The position numbers were made by a program, and so were the translations under genes. Shown here in pieces: positions 1-9,236 of a stretch of 64,000 nucleotides of DNA. The notes below the pieces were generated by a model. It was not told the DNA's origin. It was given only the letters and a program-made list of their open reading frames with translations, and ran no database searches. The first letter of the stretch is position 1; each line of letters begins with the position of its first letter. The DNA comes from Gammaproteobacteria bacterium (lineage in GTDB: Bacteria; Pseudomonadota; Gammaproteobacteria; SZUA-229): assembly GCA_016744065.1 (NCBI GenBank), contig JADGFA010000005.1, positions 56,693-120,692 on the forward strand. Reading direction: 5' to 3'.

Positions 1-1
1 T

Positions 2-1348
2 ACAACTGACTTAACGTCTGCTTACCAGGTTTCTGAAAAGTTAGATCGTTATGCAGCAATTGGTAAAGTACGTGATGCTGCTGTTGAAAAATTAGTATCA
101 GATGATGGCTTCTCTAAAGACGAAGTTAAAGGTGCATTTGGTAAAGTTGAAAAATCAATCGTACGTGGTCGCATCATTGCCGGTGAGCCTCGTATTGATG
201 GACGTAAACTGGATGATGTTCGTGCGATTTCTGTACGTACGGGTGTTCTTCCAAGAACGCACGGTTCAGCATTATTCACACGCGGTGAAACTCAGGCGTT
301 GGTTGTTACAACATTAGGTACTTCACGCGATGCTCAAAAAATTGATGCTTTAGAAGGCCCAATGACAGACAGCTTTATGCTGCATTACAACTTCCCTCCA
401 TTCTCTGTTGGTGAAGCCGGTCGTGTTGGTACGCCAGGGCGTCGTGAAATTGGTCATGGTCGTTTAGCAAAGCGCGGTGTTTTAGCGTGTATGCCAGGCA
501 CAGATGATTTCCCGTATTCAATTCGTGTTGTTTCTGAAATTACAGAGTCAAATGGTTCCAGCTCTATGGCTTCTGTTTGCGGTACTTCACTTGCATTAAT
601 GGATGCAGGTGTGCCTGTTAAGACGCCAATTGCGGGTATCGCAATGGGTCTTGTTAAAGAAGGTGAAGAATACGCGGTATTAAGCGATATTTTAGGTGAT
701 GAAGACCATCTGGGTGATATGGACTTTAAAGTAGCCGGTACAGCAAACGGTGTTAACGCGCTGCAGATGGATATCAAGATTACAGGTATCACAAAAGAAA
801 TAATGGAAAAAGCATTAGAGCAGGCGAAAGCAGGTCGAATGTTTATTCTGGGTGAAATGAATAAGGTTATTTCAGAACCAAGTACTGAAATGTCTCATTA
901 CGCACCACGTTACTTAACAATGAAGATCAATCCTGAAAAAATTCGCGATGTTATCGGTAAAGGCGGTGCAGTAATTAAGTCAATTACTGAAGAAACTGGC
1001 GTAACGATTGATATTGATGATGACGGTAATGTGAAAATAGCTTCAAGTGATTTTGATAATGCAGAAGCTGCTAAGATTCGTATTGAGCAAATCACGGCTG
1101 AAGCTGAAGTAGGCAAAATCTACGAAGGCGAAGTTATCAAGATTATGGACTTCGGTGCCTTTGTTCGTATACTGCCAAATAAGGAAGGCCTGGTTCATAT
1201 TTCTCAAATTTGTGAAGAGCGTGTTGAGAAGGTAAGTGATAAGCTTTCTGAAGGTGAGAAAATTCAGGTTAAAGTGCTGGAAATTGATCGTCAAGGTCGA
1301 ATTCGTTTAAGCATGAAGGCTGTTAGTGAGGCGACCGCTGAAGCGTAA
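2..1348 (+). CDS. pnp: Polyribonucleotide nucleotidyltransferase (PNPase), 3' part
   Basis: The frame is open from base 2 and has no start in the window, so about the last 448 residues of an enzyme of roughly 700 are present. PNPase degrades RNA 3'-to-5' with phosphate and is a partner of RNase E in the cytoplasmic degradosome. Seen here are the end of the linker helical domain, the second RNase PH core ([11 protein letters not shown], then [14 protein letters not shown] and [20 protein letters not shown]), a KH domain with its GKGG loop near fragment residue 315, and a C-terminal S1 domain ([15 protein letters not shown]...GLVHIS). The C-terminus is of normal length. An intrinsic terminator follows directly, so pnp ends its transcript. 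It is usually downstream of rpsO, which would lie outside the window. Identification is very secure. Confidence 0.98.
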   Translation, partial: TTDLTSAYQVSEKLDRYAAIGKVRDAAVEKLVSDDGFSKDEVKGAFGKVEKSIVRGRIIAGEPRIDGRKLDDVRAISVRTGVLPRTHGSALFTRGETQALVVTTLGTSRDAQKIDALEGPMTDSFMLHYNFPPFSVGEAGRVGTPGRREIGHGRLAKRGVLACMPGTDDFPYSIRVVSEITESNGSSSMASVCGTSLALMDAGVPVKTPIAGIAMGLVKEGEEYAVLSDILGDEDHLGDMDFKVAGTANGVNALQMDIKITGITKEIMEKALEQAKAGRMFILGEMNKVISEPSTEMSHYAPRYLTMKINPEKIRDVIGKGGAVIKSITEETGVTIDIDDDGNVKIASSDFDNAEAAKIRIEQITAEAEVGKIYEGEVIKIMDFGAFVRILPNKEGLVHISQICEERVEKVSDKLSEGEKIQVKVLEIDRQGRIRLSMKAVSEATAEA

Positions 1349-1371
1349 GCTTTTGCTTGTATTTATGTGAG

Positions 1372-1398
1372 AAAAGGGGCTTTTAGCCCCTTTTTTTT
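1372..1398 (+). terminator. Rho-independent terminator of pnp
   Basis: A perfect GGGGCT/AGCCCC stem with a TTT loop (1376-1390), extended by A-T pairs, is followed by eight T residues at 1391-1398. It begins 24 bases after the pnp stop codon. This is a textbook intrinsic terminator and separates pnp from the next operon. Confidence 0.93.
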
Positions 1399-1640
1399 GT
1401 TTTAATTTTTGTGGTATGTTTATTCGTAAATGCGTTAAAAAATACCCGGCTTTATAGGCGTTTAAGTTTTTTGTTTCAGGCCGGATAACCCCGGTAAGGG
1501 CAATAGTTTATAAATATATTAGAATAATCATAACGAATAAGTCGCAAAAAATTTATAAGTGAGCTATAACTTCATAAGTGAAGCCTAATTTAGGTATCAA
1601 ATATGAGATAACTTCTCAACAAAACAATATAAATACCTGA

Positions 1641-1669
1641 TTCAAATATATAAAATCATAATGTATACT
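1641..1669 (+). promoter_or_regulatory. Candidate sigma-70 promoter for the motor cluster
   Basis: TTCAAA (1641-1646) and TATACT (1664-1669) are separated by 17 bases, with TG immediately before the -10. It is the best-looking promoter between the pnp terminator and the first gene, about 90 bases upstream of its ATG. The background is AT-rich, so chance matches are likely. Confidence 0.4.
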
Positions 1670-1720
1670 CAATAAAACTGCCTTAACTGTGAGTTAATTG
1701 GCGGAAACAGGAGTGGATAT

Positions 1721-1747
1721 ATGCTCAAATACAAAGTGATTAAGTGA
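1721..1747 (+). CDS. Possible 8-codon leader ORF
   Basis: ATG at 1721 is followed by seven sense codons (MLKYKVIK) and TGA. AGGAG at 1709-1713 gives a 7-base spacing, which is a better ribosome-binding site than that of the real gene starting at 1760. The stop lies 12 bases before that start. It could be a translational-coupling leader, or the motif may be fortuitous. Confidence 0.22.
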   Translation: MLKYKVIK

Positions 1748-1759
1748 CGGATAAGTATT

Positions 1760-2284
1760 ATGCGTAAAACAATATTAACTTTATTAACGATACTGATGCT
1801 GAATATAACCTCAGCAATAGCCGCCGATGTAACAAAAGAGCAAATCAAGGGTCTTGATGAGCAGGTGCAGGATATTAAAAAAGATGTTATCGACTTAACT
1901 GCTGGCCTGTTGCAGCTCGAAGAAAAATTACTATTCCCATCCAATAGCCAGTTTGCATTATTTGTATCACTTGCCGATCCAGAAGATTTACGTCTGGATG
2001 CAATACAGATCAAGCTGGAAAATAAAGTGCTGGCTCATCACCTGTATACCTTCCGGGAGCTGGAGGCTATGCAAAAAGGGGGGGTGCAAAAAATATATAC
2101 AGGAAATATAAAAACGGGTGATCATAAGCTCGTGATCAGCTATACAGCAAAAGCAGTCAGTGGTGGTGAAATGAAACGCAGTAGCAGTTATACATTGAAG
2201 AAAGGGGTAGGTCCAAAGTTTGTTGAAATAAAAATAGGTGGGCCGGATGCGGGTGACCAGGGTTTAGAGTTTAAAGACTGGTAG
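1760..2284 (+). CDS. Exported protein of unknown function, first gene of the motor cluster
   Basis: 174 residues. An N-terminal signal peptide (MRKTILTLLTILMLNITSAIAA, cleavage near residue 22) is followed by a short predicted helical/coiled-coil stretch (residues about 25-58) and a beta-rich domain. That domain contains FVSLADPEDLRLDAIQIKLENK and DHKLVISYTA, which resembles an immunoglobulin-like or lipoprotein-associated fold. I do not recognise a named family. It probably works in the periplasm. The next gene starts 18 bases downstream, so it should be co-transcribed with the TPR and ExbB/ExbD genes. The start was chosen because it gives an intact signal peptide. The ribosome-binding site is weak (GGATAAG). 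Confidence 0.8.
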   Translation: MRKTILTLLTILMLNITSAIAADVTKEQIKGLDEQVQDIKKDVIDLTAGLLQLEEKLLFPSNSQFALFVSLADPEDLRLDAIQIKLENKVLAHHLYTFRELEAMQKGGVQKIYTGNIKTGDHKLVISYTAKAVSGGEMKRSSSYTLKKGVGPKFVEIKIGGPDAGDQGLEFKDW

Positions 2285-2302
2285 GGCCAGGTTTCAAATT
2301 TC

Positions 2303-4336
2303 ATGTTGCGATTCATTCAATCCATTTTGTTTTTACTGATTGCATTTAATGCAATGGCTGAAAATACTATAAACAAATCTCCTGAGCTCAAGGATATTTT
2401 TTATGGTGAGTCATTATTTTATGCTTTTCAAAATAAACATTTCGATGCTATTAGTAAGCTCGATGCTGAGTTAGGCCAGTTTTATGCTCTGGATAATCCT
2501 GCATTAGATCCATTTAATCAGCATATCAATCATGCAGAATTCTCTGTGGGTAGTTTTGAACTGGCCTATCGCATGCATCAACGTGCAGGCAGGGCAATCA
2601 AAGCGATTATGGAGTCCAGCTTAAATCAGGAAATTCGTAATGAAGCGGCTTATCGTCTGGCTCAAATCTATTATCGAAAAAATCAACCTGGTAATGCATT
2701 AGATATTTTAGAAAAAATACAGGGTGAAATGGCAGAAGATTTGCGTGTTGATGAAATTTATTTACGTGCACAGGTCTATATATCAACAGGTAAATTTGCT
2801 GAAGCAGTGACTTTATTAAAATCTATTGAAAATGAAGATAAATATAAAGGGTATATATTATATAACCTGGGTATTGCTTATATACAAAATGGTGAAGAGA
2901 AAAAAGGCATTGTTGCACTTGGAGAAATGGGCAAAATTAGCAGTGATGAGCGAGGTATTCTGGCTTTAAAAGACAAAGCTAATTTAACGCTCGCGAATCG
3001 AATGCTGGAAAATGGGTCACCTGATCAGGCTAAGCAATATTTTAGTCGCATACGCTTAAATGGGCCATTTGCAGATCGTGCATTATTAGGTCTGGGTTGG
3101 GTTAATGTTTCTCTAGGGCAGTTTAAAAAAGCGCTGGTACCATGGCGTATATTGCATAAGCGTGAAATTACTAATGAGTCTGTTCAGGAATCTATGCTGG
3201 CAGTACCCTATTCGTATAGTCAATTACATTATTATGGTCAGGCCGCTTTATCTTATGGTGAAGCGATGGATAATTTTGGTAGTGAAGTAGATCGCCTTCA
3301 GGTTTCAATTAAAAGTGTTCGAGAGGGTAAATTTTTAAATGCGATACTGGATAAGCAGGGTGAGCGTGACGAAAACTGGTTACATAATTTAAGGGATTTA
3401 CAGGAAACACCTGAAACACGCTATATTTTATCTTTAATGGCATCGAATGATTTTCAACAATCTTTGCAGAATTACCATGATCTTGCAGAGCTTCGAATGC
3501 GGCTTTCATATTGGTTGGCAACACTTGATGTTTATGTTGAATTAATTGAAATACGACGAAAATATTATGAGCCTTTGTTACCTGTTGTTGAAAAACAATT
3601 TAAAAAACTGGATGCTCGAATACGCTTGCGATTATCTCAACGTGATCGTCTGGATCAACGTTTAAAATCACTGGTTATTTCGCGGCGTCCAGATTATCTG
3701 GCGACAGCAGAAGAGCGTGGAATACAGGATAAACTGGCAGGCATAGAACTTTATCTTTCATCAAACCCTCAACACTATTCAGATGAAGTCCGCCAACGAA
3801 TTGCTCGACTTAAAGGGGTGTTGCACTGGAATATTAATGGCGCATATCATGAGCGATTAACCCATGCATATAAACAAATGAAAACACTGGACGTTTATAT
3901 TAATACCTTAAATAAAGCATATAAGTCCTTTATACGAACACGTCAGGCAGCAACGCAAAGTTATGAAGGTTATGATATTCCTATTCGACAATTAAAAACA
4001 AAAATCCAGGCAACACAGGTTAAGGTCGATGGGATTATGGCACGTCAGGGACGATTAATTGAAGCTCTGGCAGTAAATGAATTAGAGCGTAGACGTAATT
4101 TATTAGAGGAATATCAGATTAAAGCTCGGTTTGCCCTGGCTGAGAGTTATGATCGTGCGACTAAAAAACAACAGAAAGCTCAGGAAGATAAATTTTTGCA
4201 GAGTAAAGCATTAAAGGAATCAGCAGAAAAAAATAAGCAGGATTTAAATGTTAAAGATACACAACAAGAACAGTTATTACAGGAGCAGCCAGTAGAGGCC
4301 CAACCTGCTCCAGAAAAAGAAGAGACTGTTCAGTGA
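2303..4336 (+). CDS. Large periplasmic tetratricopeptide-repeat protein
   Basis: 677 residues. A signal peptide ends near AMA-19. TPR-like helical repeats occupy roughly residues 90-330, for example RNEAAYRLAQIYYRKNQPGNALDILEKI and YILYNLGIAYIQNGEEKKGIVAL. The remaining half is highly charged and helical (RLRLSQRDRLDQRLKSL, QIKARFALAESYDRATKKQQKAQEDK) and ends in a Gln/Glu-rich tail. TPR proteins scaffold protein-protein contacts, and none of the residues suggests an enzyme. The stop overlaps the start of the next TPR gene by one base (TGATG). By position it resembles the TPR components that accompany gliding-type ExbB/ExbD motors, but assignment to a particular Agl/Glt protein is inference. 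Confidence 0.85.
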   Translation: MLRFIQSILFLLIAFNAMAENTINKSPELKDIFYGESLFYAFQNKHFDAISKLDAELGQFYALDNPALDPFNQHINHAEFSVGSFELAYRMHQRAGRAIKAIMESSLNQEIRNEAAYRLAQIYYRKNQPGNALDILEKIQGEMAEDLRVDEIYLRAQVYISTGKFAEAVTLLKSIENEDKYKGYILYNLGIAYIQNGEEKKGIVALGEMGKISSDERGILALKDKANLTLANRMLENGSPDQAKQYFSRIRLNGPFADRALLGLGWVNVSLGQFKKALVPWRILHKREITNESVQESMLAVPYSYSQLHYYGQAALSYGEAMDNFGSEVDRLQVSIKSVREGKFLNAILDKQGERDENWLHNLRDLQETPETRYILSLMASNDFQQSLQNYHDLAELRMRLSYWLATLDVYVELIEIRRKYYEPLLPVVEKQFKKLDARIRLRLSQRDRLDQRLKSLVISRRPDYLATAEERGIQDKLAGIELYLSSNPQHYSDEVRQRIARLKGVLHWNINGAYHERLTHAYKQMKTLDVYINTLNKAYKSFIRTRQAATQSYEGYDIPIRQLKTKIQATQVKVDGIMARQGRLIEALAVNELERRRNLLEEYQIKARFALAESYDRATKKQQKAQEDKFLQSKALKESAEKNKQDLNVKDTQQEQLLQEQPVEAQPAPEKEETVQ

Positions 4337-7300
4337 TGTGGCTTAATATGAAAAAAATATTTTTATATTTAGTGATGGTATTGATTCTTGCCAGTTGCGC
4401 CACCAGTGGCGATAAACAGACGCTGGCAAGTCTTGAAGATGTTGAGCTTGATTTAAAAGAGGCAGAAATTTTAGGTAGTTTAGAAAAAGCAATGGAAAGT
4501 TATCAGAAGTTTCTGGAGGAAACACCGGAAACAGCCATGACTCCTGAGGCATTACGCCGCCTTGCTGACTTAAAGATTGAAAAAGAATATGGCTCAATTA
4601 GTAGTGATGCATTAGATTCTGCTGTCACGTCTACAGATGTTGCTACAGGAAGCAATGCTACTGCTGGAGCTGCCTTGTCTCCTGATGATAAAAAGACAGA
4701 AATTTCAGATACAGATATTTCGTCTGAAAACCTCCAAAGCAAAGATAGATCAATTGCAAATACGGATGAATCACGCAAAGAATTTGAAAAGCGCACGACA
4801 GAAAAAGCAGACCTGGAAAAAGGAAAAAATAAAGCTGTTGTAACGACTGATACTGCGGTTGCTGACGACCTGGCTTCAGCGGGCGCTCAGGAAGCCATAG
4901 AGTTATACAAAGGCTTATTAGTTAAGTACCCCCATTATGAGCGAAATGACCAGGTGTTATACCAGCTTTCCCGTGCTTATGAAGAAGTAGGGAAAGTTGA
5001 TGAGGCGATGTTAGTGTTGAATCGTCTGGTAAAAGAGTACCCAGGTTCAAGACATATTGATGAAGCGCAGTTTAGACGCGCCGAATACTTTTTTACACGT
5101 AAAAAATATCTTGATTCAGAGGAAGCATATCAGGCTGTGATTGAGTTTGGTGTAAGTTCTGCATTTTATGATCTTGCACTATATAAGCAGGGCTGGGCAT
5201 TTTTTAAACAGGATTTATATGAGGAGGCTTTAAATGACTTCATAGGCTTACTCGATTATAAGATATCAATTGGTTATGACTTTGAGCAGATAGATGACAA
5301 GATTGAACGTAAGCGTATCGAGGATACATATCGTGTTATCAGTTTGAGTTTTTCATATCTGGGTGGGCCAGAAGAAGTTGTTAAGTACTTTGAAGTTCAT
5401 GGCCCCAGATTATATGAAGCTAGTATATATAGTCACTTAGGCGAATATTATTTAACTAAACGACGTTATGCTGATGCAGCAGGTGCTTATAATGCATACG
5501 TTGAGCGAAATCCATTAAACAAAGTTTCACCTCATTTTCATATCAGGGTAATAGAAATTTATCTAAAGGGTGGTTTTCCAAAGCTGGTTGTTGATTCTAA
5601 AAAGAACTTTGCAACAACCTATGGTTTAAGGGCTAATTATTGGACATTTTTTGATATTAATACGTATCCAGATGTTATTGTTTTCCTGAAAGCAAATTTA
5701 ACCGATCTGGCAAATCACTATCATGCATTGTATCAGAACAGACGATTACGAAAATTTAGAAAGGAAAATTTTCTGGAAGCCACTCGTTGGTATCGTGAAT
5801 TCCTGGAGTCATTTCCAGAAGATCAGCAGGCGCCGGGTATTAATTTTCAGTTAGCTGAATTATTACTTGAGAATAAAGACTTCAGGGGGGCCGCATTAGA
5901 ATATGAACGAACTTCATATAATTATGAAAAACATAAAAAATCGGCTGAAGCTGGTTATGCGGCTGTATTTGCATATAGAGAGTATTTAAAGAAAGCAGAT
6001 CAGTCGCAACGTAATATAATTAAATATGAAATTATTCGTAGCTCTTTAAAGTTTGGTGAAACTTACCCTAAACATAAGAAAGCACCCGTTGTGTTAGTTG
6101 CTGCTACAGATGATCTTTATGCGATTAAAGATTTTGCTATGGCAATAAAAATAGGCCGTAGTGTAATTGAAAAATACCCTGATATTGAGATTAAATATAT
6201 ACGTTCCTCCTGGTTAATTGTAGCGCACTCATCATTTGACCTTACATTATACAGTGATGCAGAGTCTGCCTATAGCCAGGTGCTTGGCATGACGGCTAAA
6301 AATCATAAAGAGAGGAGTAAACTAATAGAGAATCTGGCCGCATCTATTTATAAGCAAGGTGAGCAGGCGCGTAAACTTCAGGATCATCGAACTGCGGCAA
6401 ATCATTTTTTACGAATTGCTGTTGCGGCACCAACGGCAAAAATTCGTCCAACAGCAGAATATGATGCTGCAGCGGCTTTAATTAGTTTAAAGGACTGGTC
6501 CAAAGCGGCTGAGGTCTTAGAGAATTTTAGAAAGTATTATCCCAAAAATAAATTACAGGCGGATGTTACTAAAAAACTGGCTATTGTCTATAAAGAAGAT
6601 GGCAAATTATTACAGGCAGCAGCAGAGTTCGAGAGAATTGAGAGAGAAACAAAAGACAAAGGGTTGCGACGTGAAGCATTACAGCAAGCGGCAGAGCTTT
6701 ATGAAAAGGCTGGTGATAGAAGTAAAGCGCTTAATGTGTATGTTCGATATGTAAAGTACTTCCCTAAACCTGTTGAGAGCGCACTGGAAATGCGTAATAA
6801 CATTGCAAATATCTATAAATTGAATAAAAGTAAAAAACTTTATATTAAACAATTACAGTGGATTGTTGCCATTGATTTAAAAGCTGGAAAAGAGCGCACA
6901 GATCGCACGCGATTTTTAGCGGCAAGTGCCTCACTTGTTCTTGCTCAGCCTGATATTAGACGATTTAAACTTGTTGAACTGAAAAAACCGTTTAAGAAAA
7001 ATCTTAACTTAAAGAAAAAACGTATGAAAAAGGCAATTTCTACTTTAACCAGGCTGGTTGATTATGAAGTGGGTGTTGTGACAGCGGCGGCTACCTATGA
7101 AATTGCAGAAATATATTATCATTTTAGTCGTGCTTTAATGAACTCTGAACGGCCTGATAATTTAACTGAAGAGCAACTTGAGCAGTATGAGCTAGCGATT
7201 GAAGAACAGGTATATCCATTTGAAGAAAAATCAATTGATGTGCATGAAAAAAATATGGAGTTGCTTGATTTGGGTATTTATAACGAATGGATTGATAAAA

Positions 7301-7563
7301 GTATTGATAAGCTAGCTTTATTGTTACCTGCAAGGTATGCGAAGCCTGAAGAAGCTGCCCAGTATGTAGAAACAATTTTACCTGTTGTTCAGCAACTTGA
7401 TCCTGAAAAACAACCTGTTCAAGTACCCGTTCCAGTTCAGCAAGATGAAAACCTGGAAGAAAAATCGGATACAGAAATAGAAAAACAAAGCGCCAGAAAA
7501 CAAGATGTGATCGATAATAGTCAGGTTTTTTATACTGGGTTTAAAAATAATGAGGCGGCCTAA
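4336..7563 (+). CDS. Giant TPR lipoprotein (AglT/GltE-like by context)
   Basis: 1075 residues from the ATG at 4336. This start overlaps the previous stop (TGATG). An internal ATG at 4348 would also give a lipoprotein signal. The signal ends in a lipobox (ILASC, Cys21), so the protein should be acylated. No Asp follows the Cys, which favours the outer membrane. A low-complexity Asp/Ser/Thr/Ala linker (about 85-160) precedes many tandem TPR/BamD-like helical hairpins, such as ALRRLADLKIEKEYG, VLYQLSRAYEEVGKVDEAMLVL and EALQQAAELYEKAGDRSKAL. The architecture matches large gliding-motility TPR lipoproteins annotated AglT/GltE in Myxococcus-type clusters, but orthology is not proved. Likely role: a periplasmic scaffold linking the inner-membrane motor to the outer membrane. 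Confidence 0.85.
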   Translation: MWLNMKKIFLYLVMVLILASCATSGDKQTLASLEDVELDLKEAEILGSLEKAMESYQKFLEETPETAMTPEALRRLADLKIEKEYGSISSDALDSAVTSTDVATGSNATAGAALSPDDKKTEISDTDISSENLQSKDRSIANTDESRKEFEKRTTEKADLEKGKNKAVVTTDTAVADDLASAGAQEAIELYKGLLVKYPHYERNDQVLYQLSRAYEEVGKVDEAMLVLNRLVKEYPGSRHIDEAQFRRAEYFFTRKKYLDSEEAYQAVIEFGVSSAFYDLALYKQGWAFFKQDLYEEALNDFIGLLDYKISIGYDFEQIDDKIERKRIEDTYRVISLSFSYLGGPEEVVKYFEVHGPRLYEASIYSHLGEYYLTKRRYADAAGAYNAYVERNPLNKVSPHFHIRVIEIYLKGGFPKLVVDSKKNFATTYGLRANYWTFFDINTYPDVIVFLKANLTDLANHYHALYQNRRLRKFRKENFLEATRWYREFLESFPEDQQAPGINFQLAELLLENKDFRGAALEYERTSYNYEKHKKSAEAGYAAVFAYREYLKKADQSQRNIIKYEIIRSSLKFGETYPKHKKAPVVLVAATDDLYAIKDFAMAIKIGRSVIEKYPDIEIKYIRSSWLIVAHSSFDLTLYSDAESAYSQVLGMTAKNHKERSKLIENLAASIYKQGEQARKLQDHRTAANHFLRIAVAAPTAKIRPTAEYDAAAALISLKDWSKAAEVLENFRKYYPKNKLQADVTKKLAIVYKEDGKLLQAAAEFERIERETKDKGLRREALQQAAELYEKAGDRSKALNVYVRYVKYFPKPVESALEMRNNIANIYKLNKSKKLYIKQLQWIVAIDLKAGKERTDRTRFLAASASLVLAQPDIRRFKLVELKKPFKKNLNLKKKRMKKAISTLTRLVDYEVGVVTAAATYEIAEIYYHFSRALMNSERPDNLTEEQLEQYELAIEEQVYPFEEKSIDVHEKNMELLDLGIYNEWIDKSIDKLALLLPARYAKPEEAAQYVETILPVVQQLDPEKQPVQVPVPVQQDENLEEKSDTEIEKQSARKQDVIDNSQVFYTGFKNNEAA

Positions 7564-8145
7564 ATGAAACTATTGAAGCTCTTATTGTTTTTTTTATTGC
7601 TTATGAATTTAGTGTCCTGTGTCACGGATTCGACAAAACCACCTAATGAGATGGAAAAGCATAAGATGGTTGAAATAGATTCTGATGTTGAAGATGATTT
7701 TAACTCTGCCCTTTCTCATTTGAAATCAGAGGAATATGATGAAGCTATTTTATTGCTGGAAAAAATCATAGCGGAAGAAGACAGAGTACCTGCACCTTTT
7801 ATTAATTTAGGTATGGCATACAATAAGAAAGGCGATAGTGAAAATGCAGAAAAATACCTGTTAAAGGCTGTGAATATTGAATTAACGCATCCTGTTGCAA
7901 ATAACCAATTAGGATTATTGTATAGAAAGAAGGGACGTTTTAATGATGCTAAAAAAGCTTATACTAATGCATTAACCGAGCACCCTGATTATTTACCAGT
8001 GGTTAAAAATCTGGGTATTCTCTGTGAATTATATATTCGTGATTTTCCTTGTGCGCTTCAGCAGTATGAGCATTATTTGAATTTAGAGCCAGAGAATAAA
8101 ACAATGAAAATATGGGTGTCAGACCTTAGTCGGCGGGTAAAATAG
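7564..8145 (+). CDS. Small TPR lipoprotein
   Basis: 193 residues. A hydrophobic signal ends in the lipobox NLVSC (Cys19). Three or four TPR units follow (DDFNSALSHLKSEEYDEAILLL, PFINLGMAYNKKGDSENAEKYL, NNQLGLLYRKKGRFNDAKKAY). It starts right after the TAA of the preceding gene with a GAGGCGG ribosome-binding site, so it belongs to the same operon. PilF-like and motor-associated TPR lipoproteins have this size. It probably helps assemble or localise an outer-membrane partner. That role is inference. Confidence 0.83.
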   Translation: MKLLKLLLFFLLLMNLVSCVTDSTKPPNEMEKHKMVEIDSDVEDDFNSALSHLKSEEYDEAILLLEKIIAEEDRVPAPFINLGMAYNKKGDSENAEKYLLKAVNIELTHPVANNQLGLLYRKKGRFNDAKKAYTNALTEHPDYLPVVKNLGILCELYIRDFPCALQQYEHYLNLEPENKTMKIWVSDLSRRVK

Positions 8146-8154
8146 GAGTGTATT

Positions 8155-8460
8155 ATGTCTTTATTAAAAGCCATTAGCCTTGTTTTTGTCTTAATATTTT
8201 GTCTGCCTCTTGTTTATGCCGAAGATAAACCAAAGGTCGCGGGAAATAAAAAAAGTGGGGGTGTAAAAGAATTGTCTGGTATATCTATTATTGGTAATAA
8301 AGAAGCACCAAAATCACTTTATATTGTGCCGTGGAAAAATTCTGAGGTGGGTGTAAGGTCCAGTTTAACTTCTGGGTTATTAGATGACTCAATGCGCCCT
8401 ATTGATAAAGAAGTATTTGTGCGTGAACTTGATTTTTATGAATTAAGTCACACAAAGTAA
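8155..8460 (+). CDS. Small exported protein of unknown function
   Basis: 101 residues, with an AGGAG ribosome-binding site and a signal peptide ending near VYA-22. The mature part is about 79 residues and has a distinctive core, ISIIGNKEAPKSLYIVPWK, then a polar C-terminus. I have no named family for it. It sits between the TPR lipoprotein and the ExbB-like gene, within the same + strand run. It may be a small periplasmic accessory of the motor. Confidence 0.75.
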   Translation: MSLLKAISLVFVLIFCLPLVYAEDKPKVAGNKKSGGVKELSGISIIGNKEAPKSLYIVPWKNSEVGVRSSLTSGLLDDSMRPIDKEVFVRELDFYELSHTK

Positions 8461-8573
8461 TTGCTTTAGTTATTGTTGTTTGTCTTATAAAAGACAGTTC
8501 GTGAATACAGTGCTAAACTTGTTAGAAATTTCTGCATGTTTTTAACTAAACATGTAAACACTATGAGGAAAAC

Positions 8574-9236
8574 ATGATGGAAGTTATTGAAACCATGGTA
8601 CGATTTTTCCAGACTGGTGGTACATTTATGTACCCGATTTTGATCGTATTTGCGATCGGTTTGGCAATAGCTACTGAACGATTTGTAAAGCTGGGCAGTG
8701 TTTCTCGAGCAAACCGTAAGGTTTGGGATGAAGTGCATCCAATGCTTGAAGAAGGTGACTTTGATAAGGCGCGAGAATTAATCGCTGATGATACATCTAC
8801 TATAGCCAGTTTGCTGAATATGGGGCTTGCTCGTCAGGGTTCAGTACGTCGACGTGATGATATTGAGATAGCCATGGAAGAAAGCATGATGGAAATAATT
8901 CCACAGCTTGAAAAACGCACGCCTTATGTTGCGTTGTTTTCTAATATATCTACATTACTTGGTCTCCTGGGAACGATTATGGGACTGATTGAGGCATTTA
9001 ATGCAGTTGCTAATGCTAACCCGGCTGAAAAAGCAGATCTTTTGTCTGCGAGTATTTCGGTTGCGATGAATACGACAGCATTTGGTTTAATGGCTGGCAT
9101 CCCGCTATTGATTACACATGCCTTATTAACAGCACGAACAGGAGAGATTGTAGATAGTCTGGAAATGGTTTCTGTTAAAACGCTGAATATAATTTCTGAA
9201 TTTGCCAAACGTCAAGCTGCTCTGGCTGCAAAATAA
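8574..9236 (+). CDS. MotA/TolQ/ExbB-family proton channel protein
   Basis: 220 residues. A first membrane helix (about 17-35: FMYPILIVFAIGLAIATERF) precedes a cytoplasmic helical segment. Helices 2 and 3 follow, with the family signature LFSNISTLLGLLGTIMGLIEAF and SASISVAMNTTAFGLMAGIPLLI. ExbB/TolQ proteins form the pentameric inner-membrane channel that couples proton flow to ExbD/TolR and a TonB/TolA-like transducer. The next gene starts within its stop (TAATG), so translation is coupled. The neighbours (two ExbD proteins and an AgmX/PglI-like transducer) resemble the Myxococcus AglR-AglQ-AglS gliding motor more than a housekeeping Tol system: no tolA, tolB or pal is present. Confidence 0.93.
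   Translation: MMEVIETMVRFFQTGGTFMYPILIVFAIGLAIATERFVKLGSVSRANRKVWDEVHPMLEEGDFDKARELIADDTSTIASLLNMGLARQGSVRRRDDIEIAMEESMMEIIPQLEKRTPYVALFSNISTLLGLLGTIMGLIEAFNAVANANPAEKADLLSASISVAMNTTAFGLMAGIPLLITHALLTARTGEIVDSLEMVSVKTLNIISEFAKRQAALAAK

Larger units (their letters stand above)
1349..1759. other. Intergenic region pnp to motor cluster
   Basis: This 411-base AT-rich gap holds the pnp terminator, a possible sigma-70 promoter near 1641-1669 and a possible leader mini-ORF at 1721-1747. I see nothing else that can be supported between about 1400 and 1640: no tRNA, no extended ORF and no long repeat. Confidence 0.7.
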
